A DNA stretch of 33,517 nucleotides from Bacteroidaceae bacterium (GTDB lineage: Bacteria > Bacteroidota > Bacteroidia > Bacteroidales > Barnesiellaceae_A). The stretch is from positions 1 through 33,517 of the forward strand of contig JAGBHF010000083.1 in NCBI GenBank assembly GCA_017935645.1, written 5' to 3'. This document shows positions 1 to 9,014 of the stretch, piece after piece. The number at the start of each line of letters is the position of its first letter. Positions within the stretch are counted from its first letter, which is position 1. Under the pieces are notes generated by a model that saw only the letters and a program-made list of their open reading frames with translations, was not told the DNA's origin and made no database searches. The translations under genes were made by a program, and so were the position numbers.

Positions 1-59
1 AGCTATTGCGTTTTCTGCAAGTAAAATATAGGGAAAAGGCCGAAAGCCGGGAGGGCTAT

Positions 60-79
60 TATAGACATAAGAACATAAG
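60..79 (+). repeat. TATAGACATAAG tag, copy 1
   Basis: Short direct repeat TATAGACATAAGAACATAAG. The same tag, ending in either AACATAAG or GACA, recurs at 451-466, 721-740 and 887-902, and inverted near 502-523 and 936-957. The tags punctuate the edges of the larger repeat blocks. The pairs 451/502 and 887/936 face each other and could form stems of about 10 bp. Confidence 0.7.
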
Positions 80-127
80 TTACATAAGCCCTCGCATGTG
101 TTTATTTTTTTAGACAGAAGATGCATA

Positions 128-308
128 AGACCTCGTCTGAGGAGGTTTTTGAACATAAGAACATAAGATACATATAAAATCGTGCGAAGCACGGGTCGCA
201 GCTCCGCGAGGAGCGAGAATAAATAACCCCGTACGAGCCTACGAGCATCGCGAGTGGCGAAGTGCGGGGTATTGTCACTATCCCTGTGTAATCGTCTGGA
301 AGACGGGA
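128..308. repeat. Long direct repeat, copy 1
   Basis: This ~181 bp unit begins with AGACCTCG and ends with GGAAGACGGGA. It recurs at 700-881 with only scattered substitutions and a one-base length difference. Inside it are three micro-hairpins (181-193, 201-214, 293-305). In the second copy the loop of the middle hairpin changes from gcga to gtaa while its 5 bp stem is kept. Confidence 0.85.
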
Positions 309-443
309 TTTTGTGACTTTCGCGTCTTTCAGACGCTGGTGTCGGTTGGGGAGCCTGCTGCCCCGCACTTCGTGCCTACGGCACTCGTACGGGGTTATTA
401 TATTTCGGGGCATAAAGCCCCTCAACCCGTACTTCGCACGATT
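178..443. repeat. Nested long inverted repeat (~266 bp)
   Basis: Three pairs of arms nest inside each other. Bases 178-197 pair with 424-443 (18 of 20 positions), 223-237 with 385-399 (15 of 15) and 258-269 with 361-372 (12 of 12). Smaller hairpins sit in the loops (293-305, 322-336, and 407-421 GGGGC/GCCCC between arms). As RNA or single-stranded DNA it could fold into one branched cruciform. This is the shape of a MITE-like or REP-cluster element, but no flanking target duplication is clear to me. Confidence 0.75.
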
Positions 444-699
444 ATCTTTATATAGACATAAGGACAGATGATGCATAAGAATTTCATCCACAAAAAAAAC
501 ATGTCCTTATGTCCCTGTGTCTTAATAACAACACACATGGTAACCTTTTCTCCCCATGTGTTTTCCGCACGGAAAATATAGGGGAAGGGCTGAAAGCCGA
601 GGGGGTTGGAGGATGTCACCGAACGTAAAAAAGTCAATTAACCCCATCCCGCTGCGCGGACTTCCCCTATCTCGCTAACGCTCGCAGGGGCAGAAAAAG

Positions 700-881
700 A
701 GACCTCGCCTGAGGAGGTTTTATAGACATAAGAACATAAGATACATATAAAATCGTGCGAAGCACGGGTCGTAGCTCCGTAAGGAGCGAGAATGAATAAC
801 CCCGTACGAGCCTACGAGCATAGCGAGTGGCGAAGTGCGGGGTATTGTCACTATCCCTACGCAATCGTCTGGAAGACGGGA
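700..881. repeat. Long direct repeat, copy 2
   Basis: Second copy of the unit at 128-308, in the same orientation. Differences from copy 1 are mostly single bases, and the stems CGTGC/GCACG (754-766), GCTCC/GGAGC (774-787) and CGTCT/AGACG (866-878) are intact. Unlike copy 1 it is not followed by the right arm of the large inverted repeat, so it looks like a half element. Confidence 0.85.
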
Positions 882-886
882 ATTAT

Positions 887-957
887 TATAGACATAAGGA
901 CAAAAGAGACAAAAGAATTACACACATAAATAACATGTTCCTTATGTTCTTATGTCT
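887..957. repeat. Inverted pair of TATAGACATAAG tags
   Basis: The tag at 887-902 (TATAGACATAAGGACA) faces an inverted tag at 936-957 (TGTTCCTTATGTTCTTATG and following bases). The arms can pair over more than ten bases with an A-rich loop. A similar face-to-face pair is at 451-466 and 502-523. Confidence 0.65.
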
Positions 958-1120
958 GAAATTAATTTGTGTCTAAAACAGCGGACGCAATGCAAATGCG
1001 TCCCTACGTGTGAGAAATACACACGGGAATATTTAGCCCCTCCGTCGCGAGACGGCATTTGTCTACATACCATTACCTGAGGAAATCTGAAAATGACTCG
1101 TGTGAAGGACGCACGACACA

Positions 1121-1165
1121 TAAAAATCCCGCACAAGCAAGACCTATCGGACGGACTTGTGCGGG
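1121..1165 (-). terminator. Rho-independent terminator of the dcw-serS operon
   Basis: Read on the minus strand, the 10 bp perfect stem CCCGCACAAG/CTTGTGCGGG (1156-1165 with 1128-1137, 18 nt loop) is followed at once by the T-rich tract ATTTTTA (1121-1127). It lies about 75 nt after the serS stop, the right place and orientation to end the long minus-strand operon. Confidence 0.75.
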
Positions 1166-1174
1166 TAATTTGTT

Positions 1175-1194
1175 CATGTTCCTACCGGAACATG
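1175..1194. repeat. Perfect 8 bp hairpin CATGTTCC-tacc-GGAACATG
   Basis: Perfect stem with a tetraloop between the serS stop and the terminator. A second small stem, CGTGC-agt-GCACG, follows at 1202-1214. Both would lie in the 3' untranslated part of the serS message and could shield its end. They belong to the same style of micro-hairpin as the rest of 1-1239. Confidence 0.6.
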
Positions 1195-1239
1195 CTACTC
1201 GCGTGCAGTGCACGGAGCAGGACAGTATACATTGTTACA

Positions 1240-2511
1240 TTAATCAATAATGTCAAATCCTGTGTAGGGAACAAGCGCCTTGGGGATGCGTATACCCTCG
1301 GGAGTTTGATTGTTCTCCAACAAGGCTGCTACGATGCGTGGCAACGCCAATGCACTACCATTGAGGGTGTGGCAGAGGTGTGTTTTCTTGTCGGCACCGC
1401 GATAACGGCATTTGAGGCGATTGGCTTGGTAGCTCTCGAAGTTCGATACCGAACTAACCTCAAGCCAACGTTTCTGAGCAGCCGAGTATACCTCAAAGTC
1501 GAATGTAATAGCCGAAGTGAAGCTCATATCGCCACCACAAAGGCGCAAGATGTGCCAAGGCAACTCGAGTGCCTCAACAAGGCCTTGCACATGGTCTTTC
1601 ATCTCTTCAAGAGCTGCGTATGAGTGGTCGGGATGTTGAATTTGTACAATCTCAACCTTGTCAAATTGGTGCAAGCGGTTCAATCCACGCACATCCTTGC
1701 CATATGAGCCTGCCTCGCGACGGAAGCATGCCGAATAGGCTGCATTCTTGACAGGAAGTTCATTCTCGTTGAAGATAACATCGCGATAGAGGTTGGTAAC
1801 GGGCACCTCGGCAGTAGGTATGAGATATAGATTGTCGGCAGTACAACAATACATCTGACCCTCTTTGTCGGGCAACTGACCTGTACCATAACCCGAAGCC
1901 TCGTTAACGACATAAGGAGGTTGTACCTCCAAGTAACCGGCCTCGCGAGCACGGTCGAGGAAGAAGGCGATAAGTGCACGTTGTAAGCGAGCACCTTTAC
2001 CCTTGTAAACGGGGAAGCCCGCACCGGTAATCTTCACACCCAACTCAAAGTCGATAAGGTCATATTTCTTGGCAAGTTCCCAGTGAGGGAGAGGATTCTC
2101 GCCCAAATCGGGGATGACGCCACCCTCCTTCTCAATGATATTGTCCTCGGCTGTGCGACCTGCAGGTACAGCATCGCAAGGAAGGTTGGGGATAGTAAGG
2201 AGTATATCGGTTATTTCGCGTTCGGCAGCAACCATAGCCTCCTCGATAGCCACATTACCGGCTTTCATATCGGCAACGCGTGCTTTAACAGCCTCGGCTT
2301 CGTCCTTATTGCCCTCTTTCATGAGCTTGCCTATCTCGGCAGCGAGTTTCTTCAACTCAGCCAAGCGGGCATCCAATTCGTTTTGTGAGGCACGACGAGT
2401 CTTATCCAACTCAATGATGCGCTCAATTTTCTCTCTGCCATCGAAGTGTTTCACCGCCAAGCGAGCGATAACCTCTTCGGTTTTATTTTTGATAACGTCT
2501 AACGTAAGCAT
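1240..2511 (-). CDS. serS: Seryl-tRNA synthetase
   Basis: Charges tRNA-Ser (and tRNA-Sec where present) with serine in the cytoplasm, via seryl-adenylate. The 423 aa length is normal. Residues 1-105 are the charged helical arm that grips the long variable arm of tRNA-Ser. The class II catalytic core follows, with TAEVP at 233-237, motif 2 FRREAGSYGKD at 263-273 and motif 3 NGSALALPR at 384-392. It is the last gene of the minus-strand series, 41 nt after the yqeY-like gene, and is followed by hairpins and a terminator. No internal promoter is obvious, so it may be read from the dcw transcript. Confidence 0.97.
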   Translation of the reverse strand: MLTLDVIKNKTEEVIARLAVKHFDGREKIERIIELDKTRRASQNELDARLAELKKLAAEIGKLMKEGNKDEAEAVKARVADMKAGNVAIEEAMVAAEREITDILLTIPNLPCDAVPAGRTAEDNIIEKEGGVIPDLGENPLPHWELAKKYDLIDFELGVKITGAGFPVYKGKGARLQRALIAFFLDRAREAGYLEVQPPYVVNEASGYGTGQLPDKEGQMYCCTADNLYLIPTAEVPVTNLYRDVIFNENELPVKNAAYSACFRREAGSYGKDVRGLNRLHQFDKVEIVQIQHPDHSYAALEEMKDHVQGLVEALELPWHILRLCGGDMSFTSAITFDFEVYSAAQKRWLEVSSVSNFESYQANRLKCRYRGADKKTHLCHTLNGSALALPRIVAALLENNQTPEGIRIPKALVPYTGFDIID

Positions 2512-2552
2512 ATCGTATAGAATTTATAATTTACGTTTTAAGTAGTGGAATT

Positions 2553-3005
2553 TTATTTATTCAACAGTTCTTTCACTTTGGTCGAGATAGCGCGACCGTC
2601 GGCACGTCCGGCGAGACGTTTCGAGGCAACACCCATTACTTTTCCCATATCTTGCGGACCGGCAGCACCTACCTCGGTGAGGATAGCTTGTAGTTCGGCA
2701 GTAAGTTCTTCGTCCGACAACTGCTTGGGCATGTAAGCCTCTATCACAGCAGCCTCGGCGAGCTCACTCTCAGCAAGTTCGGGGCGGTTTTGCTCAACAT
2801 ATATTGCAGCACTCTCGCGACGTTGCTTTACCATTTTGGCAAGAATTTTCAAGGCTACGTCATCACTCAATTCACCCGATCCGCCTTTGGCAGTCTTCGC
2901 CTCGATAAACTCTTTTTTCACACCGCGCAAGGCTTCGAGTTTCACTCTATCTTTAGCCAGCATGGCACTCTTGATGTCATTGCTGATAGTATCAAACAGA
3001 CTCAT
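2553..3005 (-). CDS. YqeY/GatB-like domain protein
   Basis: A 150 aa protein of the YqeY family, which resembles the C-terminal tRNA-contacting domain of amidotransferase subunit GatB. The start MSLFDTISNDIKSAM is typical of the family; a longer reading to 3170 would overlap ftsZ by about 150 nt and adds a sequence unlike the family, so I reject it. The centre contains MVKQRRESA and the C-terminal half PKQLSDEEL, both common in YqeY proteins. It lies 16 nt after ftsZ, the usual Bacteroidetes position. Its biochemical role is not established; a part in tRNA-linked amidation is only suggested by the fold. Confidence 0.92.
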   Translation of the reverse strand: MSLFDTISNDIKSAMLAKDRVKLEALRGVKKEFIEAKTAKGGSGELSDDVALKILAKMVKQRRESAAIYVEQNRPELAESELAEAAVIEAYMPKQLSDEELTAELQAILTEVGAAGPQDMGKVMGVASKRLAGRADGRAISTKVKELLNK

Positions 3006-3021
3006 ATATCGTATATTTTTT

Positions 3022-4362
3022 TTAGTCACCAAAATTGATTGTTTTCGTACCACTCTCCGATGTTGCGTTCGACTCATTGGGACGAACAGTACCTGCAACG
3101 GCAAGTCGTTGCTTGAAGTCGGACGAACGGTTGTATGTAGGCTCGCTATCGAATAGCTCGAGAACTGCATCGTTGTCCATTTGCTCGCGAGTGAGGAGCG
3201 CTATTTGCAAACGCTTGCGCACTACATCCCTCACAGCATCTTGACCATATATTTGCTCAACAGCCGAACTATCGACCTCGGCGGGAGTTGCAGGCTCGGC
3301 CTTCTTGTCGCTCTTCGACGGAGCGGGAGCTGTGATAGTAATGGTATCGGTAGCCTCAAAGCCCGAAGCCAAGATGGTAATCTTCATCTTATCGCCAATA
3401 GACTCATCGTAGTAGATACCGGTAATCACGTCTGGCGCATTGACAAACTTCGATGTAAAGGCAGTAAGCTCATCACTCTCGGCAAGCGTCATTTGCTTGT
3501 CTTCGTCGGGCGACAGATAGAAAACTATAAGCAAGTTACGTGATGTGTACACGTCGGCATTCTTCAAGAGCGGTGAGCGTATAGCATCCTCAATGGCCGA
3601 AGCAACACGATTCTCACCCTCGCCATATCCGGTGCTGATAATAGCTGTACCACCATCGAGCAGTGTAGTGCGTACATCGCGGAAGTCGCAATTGATATAA
3701 CCTTCGCGAATGATAATCTCGATAATACTACCGGCAGCCGTAGCCAATATATCATCGGCTTTGGAGAAGGCATTCATGAATGTGAGGTTGGGATATATTT
3801 CGCGCAAACGCTCGTTGTTGATAACCAAGAGAGCATCGACATGCTTGCGCAACTCCTCGATATACGACAACGCCTTCTTAATCTTGGGCAGACCCTCAAA
3901 GAGGAAAGGCAGTGTAACAATACCCACAGTGAGTATACCCAACTCCTTGGCTACACGAGCCACAACAGGAGCTGCACCTGTACCTGTACCACCGCCCATA
4001 CCGGCAGTAACAAATACCATGTTGGGCATGGGATCGTTTGATAGCAAGGCCTTGATATCCTCTTCGCTCTCCTCGGCTGCAGCACGCGCCACATCGGGCT
4101 TGTTACCGGCTCCACCACCCTTGGTTACATTAGGGCCCAATAACAATTGTGTAGGGATGCCCGACTTCTCGAGTGCTTGCGAATCGGTGTTGCACACCAC
4201 ATATCTGATACCCTCGATGTTGCGGGTATTGTACATATAGCGAACAGCATTACCACCGCCACCACCTACACCGATTATCATCATTTCGGTAGTAACTTCC
4301 TTTGCGACAGGCGACTCACCCATACCTACAAACGGTGTCAAGTCTTTTATATCTTGTGTCAT
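3022..4362 (-). CDS. ftsZ: Cell division GTPase FtsZ
   Basis: Tubulin-like GTPase that polymerises at mid-cell into the Z-ring and recruits the divisome. At 446 aa it has the glycine-rich loop [10 protein letters not shown] (31-40), the tubulin signature GGGTGTG (123-129) and the T7 synergy loop NCDFRDV (224-230), whose acidic residues complete GTP hydrolysis in the neighbouring subunit. A variable linker runs from about residue 335, rich in Ala, Pro and Lys. The C terminus ends in TINFGD, the form of conserved tail seen in Bacteroidetes, which would bind FtsA. It lies 30 nt after ftsA. Confidence 0.98.
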   Translation of the reverse strand: MTQDIKDLTPFVGMGESPVAKEVTTEMMIIGVGGGGGNAVRYMYNTRNIEGIRYVVCNTDSQALEKSGIPTQLLLGPNVTKGGGAGNKPDVARAAAEESEEDIKALLSNDPMPNMVFVTAGMGGGTGTGAAPVVARVAKELGILTVGIVTLPFLFEGLPKIKKALSYIEELRKHVDALLVINNERLREIYPNLTFMNAFSKADDILATAAGSIIEIIIREGYINCDFRDVRTTLLDGGTAIISTGYGEGENRVASAIEDAIRSPLLKNADVYTSRNLLIVFYLSPDEDKQMTLAESDELTAFTSKFVNAPDVITGIYYDESIGDKMKITILASGFEATDTITITAPAPSKSDKKAEPATPAEVDSSAVEQIYGQDAVRDVVRKRLQIALLTREQMDNDAVLELFDSEPTYNRSSDFKQRLAVAGTVRPNESNATSESGTKTINFGD

Positions 4363-4392
4363 ATCTATATCTTTTTACTCGTTCTACATCCA

Positions 4393-5733
4393 TTAATTAT
4401 CATTATCATCATCCTCGCCCTCTTCAATAATCTTACCAAACTTGTCTTTGATACGATCAAATAGGCCTCGGCGTTTAGGCTTCGCTTCCTCTTTCTTTTC
4501 GGGAGTGATAACGATTATCTCTTCTTCTTCCTCCTCAACTGGTTGAGGAACAGGACGCTCTACAGCAACGGTACTATTGGCGGGAGTCTTTGTACAATCC
4601 TCTTTGCCGGCGTTGAGCAAGGCAATGGCTTGAATATAGTCGTTGATTTGTGAGAACTCTTTTTCTACGGCTTGAATATCCTTGTTAAGGCAACCTACGC
4701 GCACTTTCATGCCTACAAAACGCTCTTCGAGCAACTCTATCCAACCACGCAACTTAGCAGCAGCACCTATAACAACAAGACCGGCAGTAAGGTCTTTTCG
4801 TTCGATACCCGCACGCTTTATTTGAGCCTCTACATTGGCAATAATCTCCTCCGAGCGAGCCTCAACCACCGATGACAACTTAGCAAGGTCAATCTCTACC
4901 AGCGTATTGCTCTCGAGCTTCAAGCCGACATTGTTTTCGCTCTTAAATCCCGATGCCATACCCGAAGAAATCTTCAAGTGTTCGGCCTCAGTATATACAA
5001 GGTTAAGGCTCATAATATCGCGAGTAATATTGCGACCACCCATAGGCAATGTCTCGAGCAACACCAAGGTGTCGTTCTTGTATACCGAAACAGTAGTAGT
5101 CTCAGCACCAAAGTCAACCAATGCGCAACCCAACATACGTTCCTCTTTAGTCAACACAACATCGGCTGTGGCAAGAGCAGTAGTAATATAACCGGCAATG
5201 GGCAATTTCGAACGCTCGATGATACAACGGTCGATATTCTTACGAATAAGAGGCTTGGCAGTAATAGCCTTATAATGGGCTTCGATAGTAGTACCGGTAA
5301 CACCTATAGCATTGCGCTCGGCACGACCATCGATAATATAACCGGTCGATACGATGTCGAGAGTATCGGTAGCCGAAGGCAACATAGCACGGCACTCCTC
5401 TTTCAACTTTTGTACATGAGCTTGTTTGATGATGCTGTCCTCATGAAACGAACGCTTAGCCACTTTGTCCTCAGCCGACACCGATATACCGCCCACGCCA
5501 ACATACACTTTGGAAATCTTAGCGGGAGCTATACGGTTTTCCAACATCATTTTTATTTTGTTGATGCACGCATATACTTCATCGACGTTCTGTACACAGC
5601 CACGTTTGACAATATTAGTGGCATTAATACTCTCTATGGCAGAGACGACAAGCATACCGTTTTCGTCTCTATAACCGGCAGCACCCACAATCTTGGAGCT
5701 TCCCAGTTCAAAGGCTACTATATATTCACTCAT
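4393..5733 (-). CDS. ftsA: Cell division protein FtsA
   Basis: Actin-like ATPase that tethers FtsZ filaments to the inner membrane. The N terminus (IVAFELGSSKIVGAAG) is the phosphate-1 loop of the actin fold, and the segment ALVDFGAETTTVSVY is the phosphate-2 loop. Length is 446 aa. The C-terminal 70 residues are a linker with a run of glutamates, then a basic amphipathic stretch (KPKRRGLFDRIKDKFGKII), the likely membrane-targeting helix, and a very acidic last few residues. The start overlaps the ftsQ stop by 8 nt, which suggests coupled translation. Confidence 0.97.
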   Translation of the reverse strand: MSEYIVAFELGSSKIVGAAGYRDENGMLVVSAIESINATNIVKRGCVQNVDEVYACINKIKMMLENRIAPAKISKVYVGVGGISVSAEDKVAKRSFHEDSIIKQAHVQKLKEECRAMLPSATDTLDIVSTGYIIDGRAERNAIGVTGTTIEAHYKAITAKPLIRKNIDRCIIERSKLPIAGYITTALATADVVLTKEERMLGCALVDFGAETTTVSVYKNDTLVLLETLPMGGRNITRDIMSLNLVYTEAEHLKISSGMASGFKSENNVGLKLESNTLVEIDLAKLSSVVEARSEEIIANVEAQIKRAGIERKDLTAGLVVIGAAAKLRGWIELLEERFVGMKVRVGCLNKDIQAVEKEFSQINDYIQAIALLNAGKEDCTKTPANSTVAVERPVPQPVEEEEEEIIVITPEKKEEAKPKRRGLFDRIKDKFGKIIEEGEDDDNDN

Positions 5734-6511
5734 ATGTTGATAATGTTTTTTTTGTCCATGTATTATGTCTATATTTCCTGTCTCGACGCGAACACACTAC
5801 TTGGTCTTTATACTTCACCGATATAACATCATAGGCATTCCAGCCCACTTGGGGCATAGCCTGATTATAAAGAGCCAATACACTCGCGAGCTTTCGTTCA
5901 TAATCATTGATAGTGCCCAGCAATATTACATGACTGCCCACACGGGGATATATCATTACTTCATGCTGCGGTGTTACATATATCTGCGCCACTTGGTTGC
6001 ACCAAAATTCGTGAGCAACAATATACTCTACCAGCGGTATCAGAGAGGTAGCCATCACGCGGTCGTCGACATTACCGGTCACCAACGGCACTTGGGCTAC
6101 GTACATTGTATCTACCGCAATACGCTCACCCTCGCGATCGAGATAGTAGGTATCCTCATCATCGGTAATGATGCGCATAAACGGGCGACGTTGCTCTACC
6201 ATAAGATGCACATCGCCATTCTGCTCATAATAACAATCGATATTGGTAAGCAGGTCTATACGGCTCACACTCTTCTCTATAGCCGAGAGATTTATATCGC
6301 GACATGCCTTGCCTTCGGGCAATAAATGCTCTTTACGCAGATAATTATACAACTTGTCGGCTGTAATCAAATTACACTCGGCACTGTCACATACGCTTAT
6401 GTAGAAACGTTGACACACAACCTCCTCGCTCTTGTGTCCCCACAGAAAAATCGAGGTTACAAGATACCCTAAGAGGATAAGTATGGTCAATATCTTCAAG
6501 AAACGTTTCAT
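5726..6511 (-). CDS. ftsQ: Cell division protein FtsQ
   Basis: Bitopic inner-membrane divisome protein that links early cytoplasmic and late periplasmic division proteins. I start it at MKRFLKILTIL (6511), where ATGA overlaps the murC stop by 4 nt, rather than at an in-frame ATG 21 nt upstream. The 261 aa product has a short basic N terminus, one transmembrane helix (about residues 4-23), then a POTRA-like region with DINLSAIEKSVSRIDLLTN and the beta domain. Similarity between FtsQ proteins is low, so position between murC and ftsA carries much of the assignment. Confidence 0.9.
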   Translation of the reverse strand: MKRFLKILTILILLGYLVTSIFLWGHKSEEVVCQRFYISVCDSAECNLITADKLYNYLRKEHLLPEGKACRDINLSAIEKSVSRIDLLTNIDCYYEQNGDVHLMVEQRRPFMRIITDDEDTYYLDREGERIAVDTMYVAQVPLVTGNVDDRVMATSLIPLVEYIVAHEFWCNQVAQIYVTPQHEVMIYPRVGSHVILLGTINDYERKLASVLALYNQAMPQVGWNAYDVISVKYKDQVVCSRRDRKYRHNTWTKKTLSTYE

Positions 6512-7884
6512 ACAGAGCGTACAATATCGCATATTTGGGGCAACAAGCGATCAATATCGCCGGCACCCATGGTTAATAAAACTTCAAAGTTATACTCTTT
6601 TATCCGTTCGAGCAACATTTCACGGTCACAAAGTTCTTTGCGAGGCGATAAAATTTTGTCGAAAATTATCTGAGAAGTAACACCTTCAATGGGCAACTCG
6701 CGAGCCGGATATATATTGAGCAATATCACCTCATCGGCCAACGAAAGTGCTTCGGCAAATTGAGGTGCAAAATCGCAAGTGCGGGTATATAGGTGTGGTT
6801 GGAAAATCACACTCAAACGACGATCGGGATAGAGTGCTTTGACCGAACTGATAGAGGCTTTCAACTCATCGGGATGGTGAGCATAATCGTCTATCATTAC
6901 ACGCTGTGGTGTGCGCAACCAGAATTCAAATCGACGTTTAGCACCCATATACGAGGCTATGGCACGACGCATATCGTTGCCCGAAACACCACAAAGCCAC
7001 GCCACCGACATAGCTGCTATGGCATTCTCGATATTAATAACAACAGGAACACCCAGTTCCACATCATCCACACGCCCGTCGGGAGCTATAAAGTCAAATA
7101 CGATGCGACCATCACCGATTCGAATATTTTCGGCATGAAAATCGCCTTCATCCGTCGAATAGCTGTACAATCGCACACCGGCAGCCACACGAGGTTGCAT
7201 TTTAATACCCTTCTTAGCTATGAGTGCTCCACCGGGTTGCACCAATGATGTAAAGTGGGCAAAGCTCTCAAGATAGGCTTCCTCTGTACCATAAATATCA
7301 AGATGGTCGGCATCGGTCGAGGTCACAACCGCAATGTATGGCAATAGCTGGTGAAAAGAGCGGTCAAACTCATCGGCCTCTATTACAGCATACTCGCTAT
7401 GTTCCGACAAAACCAAGTTACTATCATAGTTACGCAAGATACCACCCAAAAAGGCATTGCACCCTATAGGCGATTGCGTAAATATATGCGCCGCCATACT
7501 CGATGTTGTTGTCTTTCCATGGGTTCCGGCAAAACACAGTCCCTTGAGCGAATGGGTTATAAGACCAAGCAACTTGGCTCGCTTGATAACTTCGAAATGG
7601 TTATCTATGAAGTAGTTCAGTCCTTCGTGGTCGTGCGGTATGGCCGGGGTATATACAACCAAAGTATCCTCCTTATCGCGACAGAATGAGGGTATAAGCG
7701 ATGCCGATTCCTCAAAGAATAACTCGGCTCCTTCTTGTTGCAACTGTGTAGTGAGCGGAGTGGCAGTACGGTCATATCCCGCAACACGCAATCCCTTCGA
7801 TAAGCAATAGCGCACCAATGCACTCATGCCTATACCGCCGGCTCCTACAAAGTAGACCGATTTATATGATTCCAATCGTTTCAT
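6508..7884 (-). CDS. murC: UDP-N-acetylmuramate--L-alanine ligase
   Basis: Adds the first amino acid, L-alanine, to UDP-MurNAc with ATP in the cytoplasm. The 458 aa protein has the N-terminal nucleotide-sugar loop GAGGIGMSAL (about 14-23), the ATP-binding GTHGKTTT (120-127), and the ligase-family motif DDYAHHPDEL, which marks the start of the third domain. It overlaps murG by 4 nt upstream and ftsQ by 4 nt downstream, so the three are almost certainly co-translated. Confidence 0.97.
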   Translation of the reverse strand: MKRLESYKSVYFVGAGGIGMSALVRYCLSKGLRVAGYDRTATPLTTQLQQEGAELFFEESASLIPSFCRDKEDTLVVYTPAIPHDHEGLNYFIDNHFEVIKRAKLLGLITHSLKGLCFAGTHGKTTTSSMAAHIFTQSPIGCNAFLGGILRNYDSNLVLSEHSEYAVIEADEFDRSFHQLLPYIAVVTSTDADHLDIYGTEEAYLESFAHFTSLVQPGGALIAKKGIKMQPRVAAGVRLYSYSTDEGDFHAENIRIGDGRIVFDFIAPDGRVDDVELGVPVVINIENAIAAMSVAWLCGVSGNDMRRAIASYMGAKRRFEFWLRTPQRVMIDDYAHHPDELKASISSVKALYPDRRLSVIFQPHLYTRTCDFAPQFAEALSLADEVILLNIYPARELPIEGVTSQIIFDKILSPRKELCDREMLLERIKEYNFEVLLTMGAGDIDRLLPQICDIVRSV

Positions 7885-8996
7885 TTCTTGTTCTTCTTAA
7901 TAATACGACACAGCTCCTCGACAATACGTTGCGCCGAGTTGCGTTGTGCCATATTGGCAATGTTAGTTGACATAGATAAGAGTTTGCCCTCATCTTTTAC
8001 CAATTGCAAGGCTTGAGGAACAAGCTCAGCACGTGCCTGACTATCAGTTATAAGCAAGGCGGCCTCGCGTGAAGACAAAGCCAAGGCATTCTTCGTTTGA
8101 TGATCCTCAGCCACATTGGGCGAGGGCACTAATATGACAGGCTTCTCAAGGAGGCACAACTCCGATATCGAACTTGCTCCGGCGCGAGAGATAACAAGAT
8201 CGGCAGCCTTGTATGCCAAGTCCATTCGTGATATAAATGGCATTTGCTTTACATTAGGGCAAGGATTGGCGTTGAGCTGTGCTTGCGCCTGTGCATCATA
8301 CCCCTTTCCGGTTTGCCATATCAGCTGTGCGCCACTCTCTTTAATCGCATCGAGATGCTGTGCAATACTCTCATTGATAGTGTGAGCACCTAAGCTACCA
8401 CCTACCACCAATATTGTTTTCTTGGTTTTATCAAGCCCGAAAAATTCTATGGCAGCATCGCGTGTGAGCATAGGGTTGAGCAAGTCTTGTCGCACGGGGT
8501 TGCCCGTCATCACTATTTTGTCGGCAGGGAAGAACCGTTCCATGTCTTCATAAGCCACGCATATAACATCGGCACGATTTGCCAATAATTTATTGGTAAC
8601 ACCGGCATATCCGTTTTGCTCTTGTAAGAGTGTTGGCACTCGCATGTGCGATGCAGCCCACAGCGTAGGGCCACTTGCATAGCCACCTACTCCTACTGCC
8701 ACATCGGGGCGAAACTCCTTTACTATCTTTTGAGCCATAGAAATGCTTTTGCCCAAATTCCACAGCACCTTGAAGTTGCGAAACAGATTACGACGGTCAA
8801 AGCCATACACCGGCAAACCTACAATTTTGTATCCTGCTGCCGGTACTTTCTCCATCTCCATACGACTCTCGGCACCAACAAAAAGTATCTCAGCTTGCGG
8901 GAAACGCGACTTTATCTCATTGGCAATAGAGAGAGCCGGGAATATATGACCTCCCGTTCCTCCACCGCTTATCAATACTCGTAAGTTATCTTTCAT
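7881..8996 (-). CDS. murG: Undecaprenyl-diphospho-muramoylpentapeptide GlcNAc transferase
   Basis: Peripheral inner-membrane GT28 glycosyltransferase that converts lipid I to lipid II. The 371 aa protein has the G-loops GGGTGGHIFP (11-20) and GGSLGAH, the acceptor-side VGVGGYASGP, and the C-domain donor-binding RAGASSISELCLLEKP followed by a DHQTKNA segment, all typical of MurG. It lies 18 nt after ftsW and overlaps murC by 4 nt. Confidence 0.97.
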   Translation of the reverse strand: MKDNLRVLISGGGTGGHIFPALSIANEIKSRFPQAEILFVGAESRMEMEKVPAAGYKIVGLPVYGFDRRNLFRNFKVLWNLGKSISMAQKIVKEFRPDVAVGVGGYASGPTLWAASHMRVPTLLQEQNGYAGVTNKLLANRADVICVAYEDMERFFPADKIVMTGNPVRQDLLNPMLTRDAAIEFFGLDKTKKTILVVGGSLGAHTINESIAQHLDAIKESGAQLIWQTGKGYDAQAQAQLNANPCPNVKQMPFISRMDLAYKAADLVISRAGASSISELCLLEKPVILVPSPNVAEDHQTKNALALSSREAALLITDSQARAELVPQALQLVKDEGKLLSMSTNIANMAQRNSAQRIVEELCRIIKKNKK

Positions 8997-9014
8997 AAAC
9001 TTCTAATTTTAAAG

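Larger units (their letters stand above)
1..1239. other. Non-coding, hairpin-rich repeat region downstream of serS
   Basis: No open reading frame here resembles a protein; those present are made of repeated palindromes. The stretch is built from recurring parts: two ~180 bp direct copies, a nested inverted repeat, several TATAGACATAAG tags and at least fifteen short perfect stems with 3-7 nt loops. Examples are CGTGC-gaa-GCACG at 181-193, GCTCC-gcga-GGAGC at 201-214, GCGTCT-ttc-AGACGC at 322-336, GTGCC-tac-GGCAC at 372-384, TTTTCC-gcac-GGAAAA at 561-576, GGACGCA/TGCGTCC at 983-1003 and CCGTC-gcga-GACGG at 1042-1055. It lies beyond the 3' end of the dcw-serS operon. What it does is unknown to me; an intergenic repeat cluster or a decayed non-autonomous mobile element are both possible. 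Confidence 0.8.

Noticed and set aside
60..902. Possible CRISPR array from recurring motifs
   Set aside because: Repeat spacing is irregular, units differ in length, spacers are themselves repeated and there are no cas genes in the window.
102..1136. Several minus-strand open frames of 60-130 codons in the first kilobase
   Set aside because: They read through palindromes and direct repeats, resemble no family and have no start context; the region is better explained as repeats.
3006..3170. Longer start for the yqeY-like gene
   Set aside because: The extra 55 residues lie inside ftsZ in another frame and are unlike the family, whose N terminus matches the start at 3005.
4978..5826. Plus-strand open frame of 282 codons opposite ftsA and ftsQ
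   Set aside because: It is antisense to two well supported genes and its translation has no recognisable domain. Similar long antisense frames (10770-11594, 15127-15987, 29755-30669) are rejected for the same reason.
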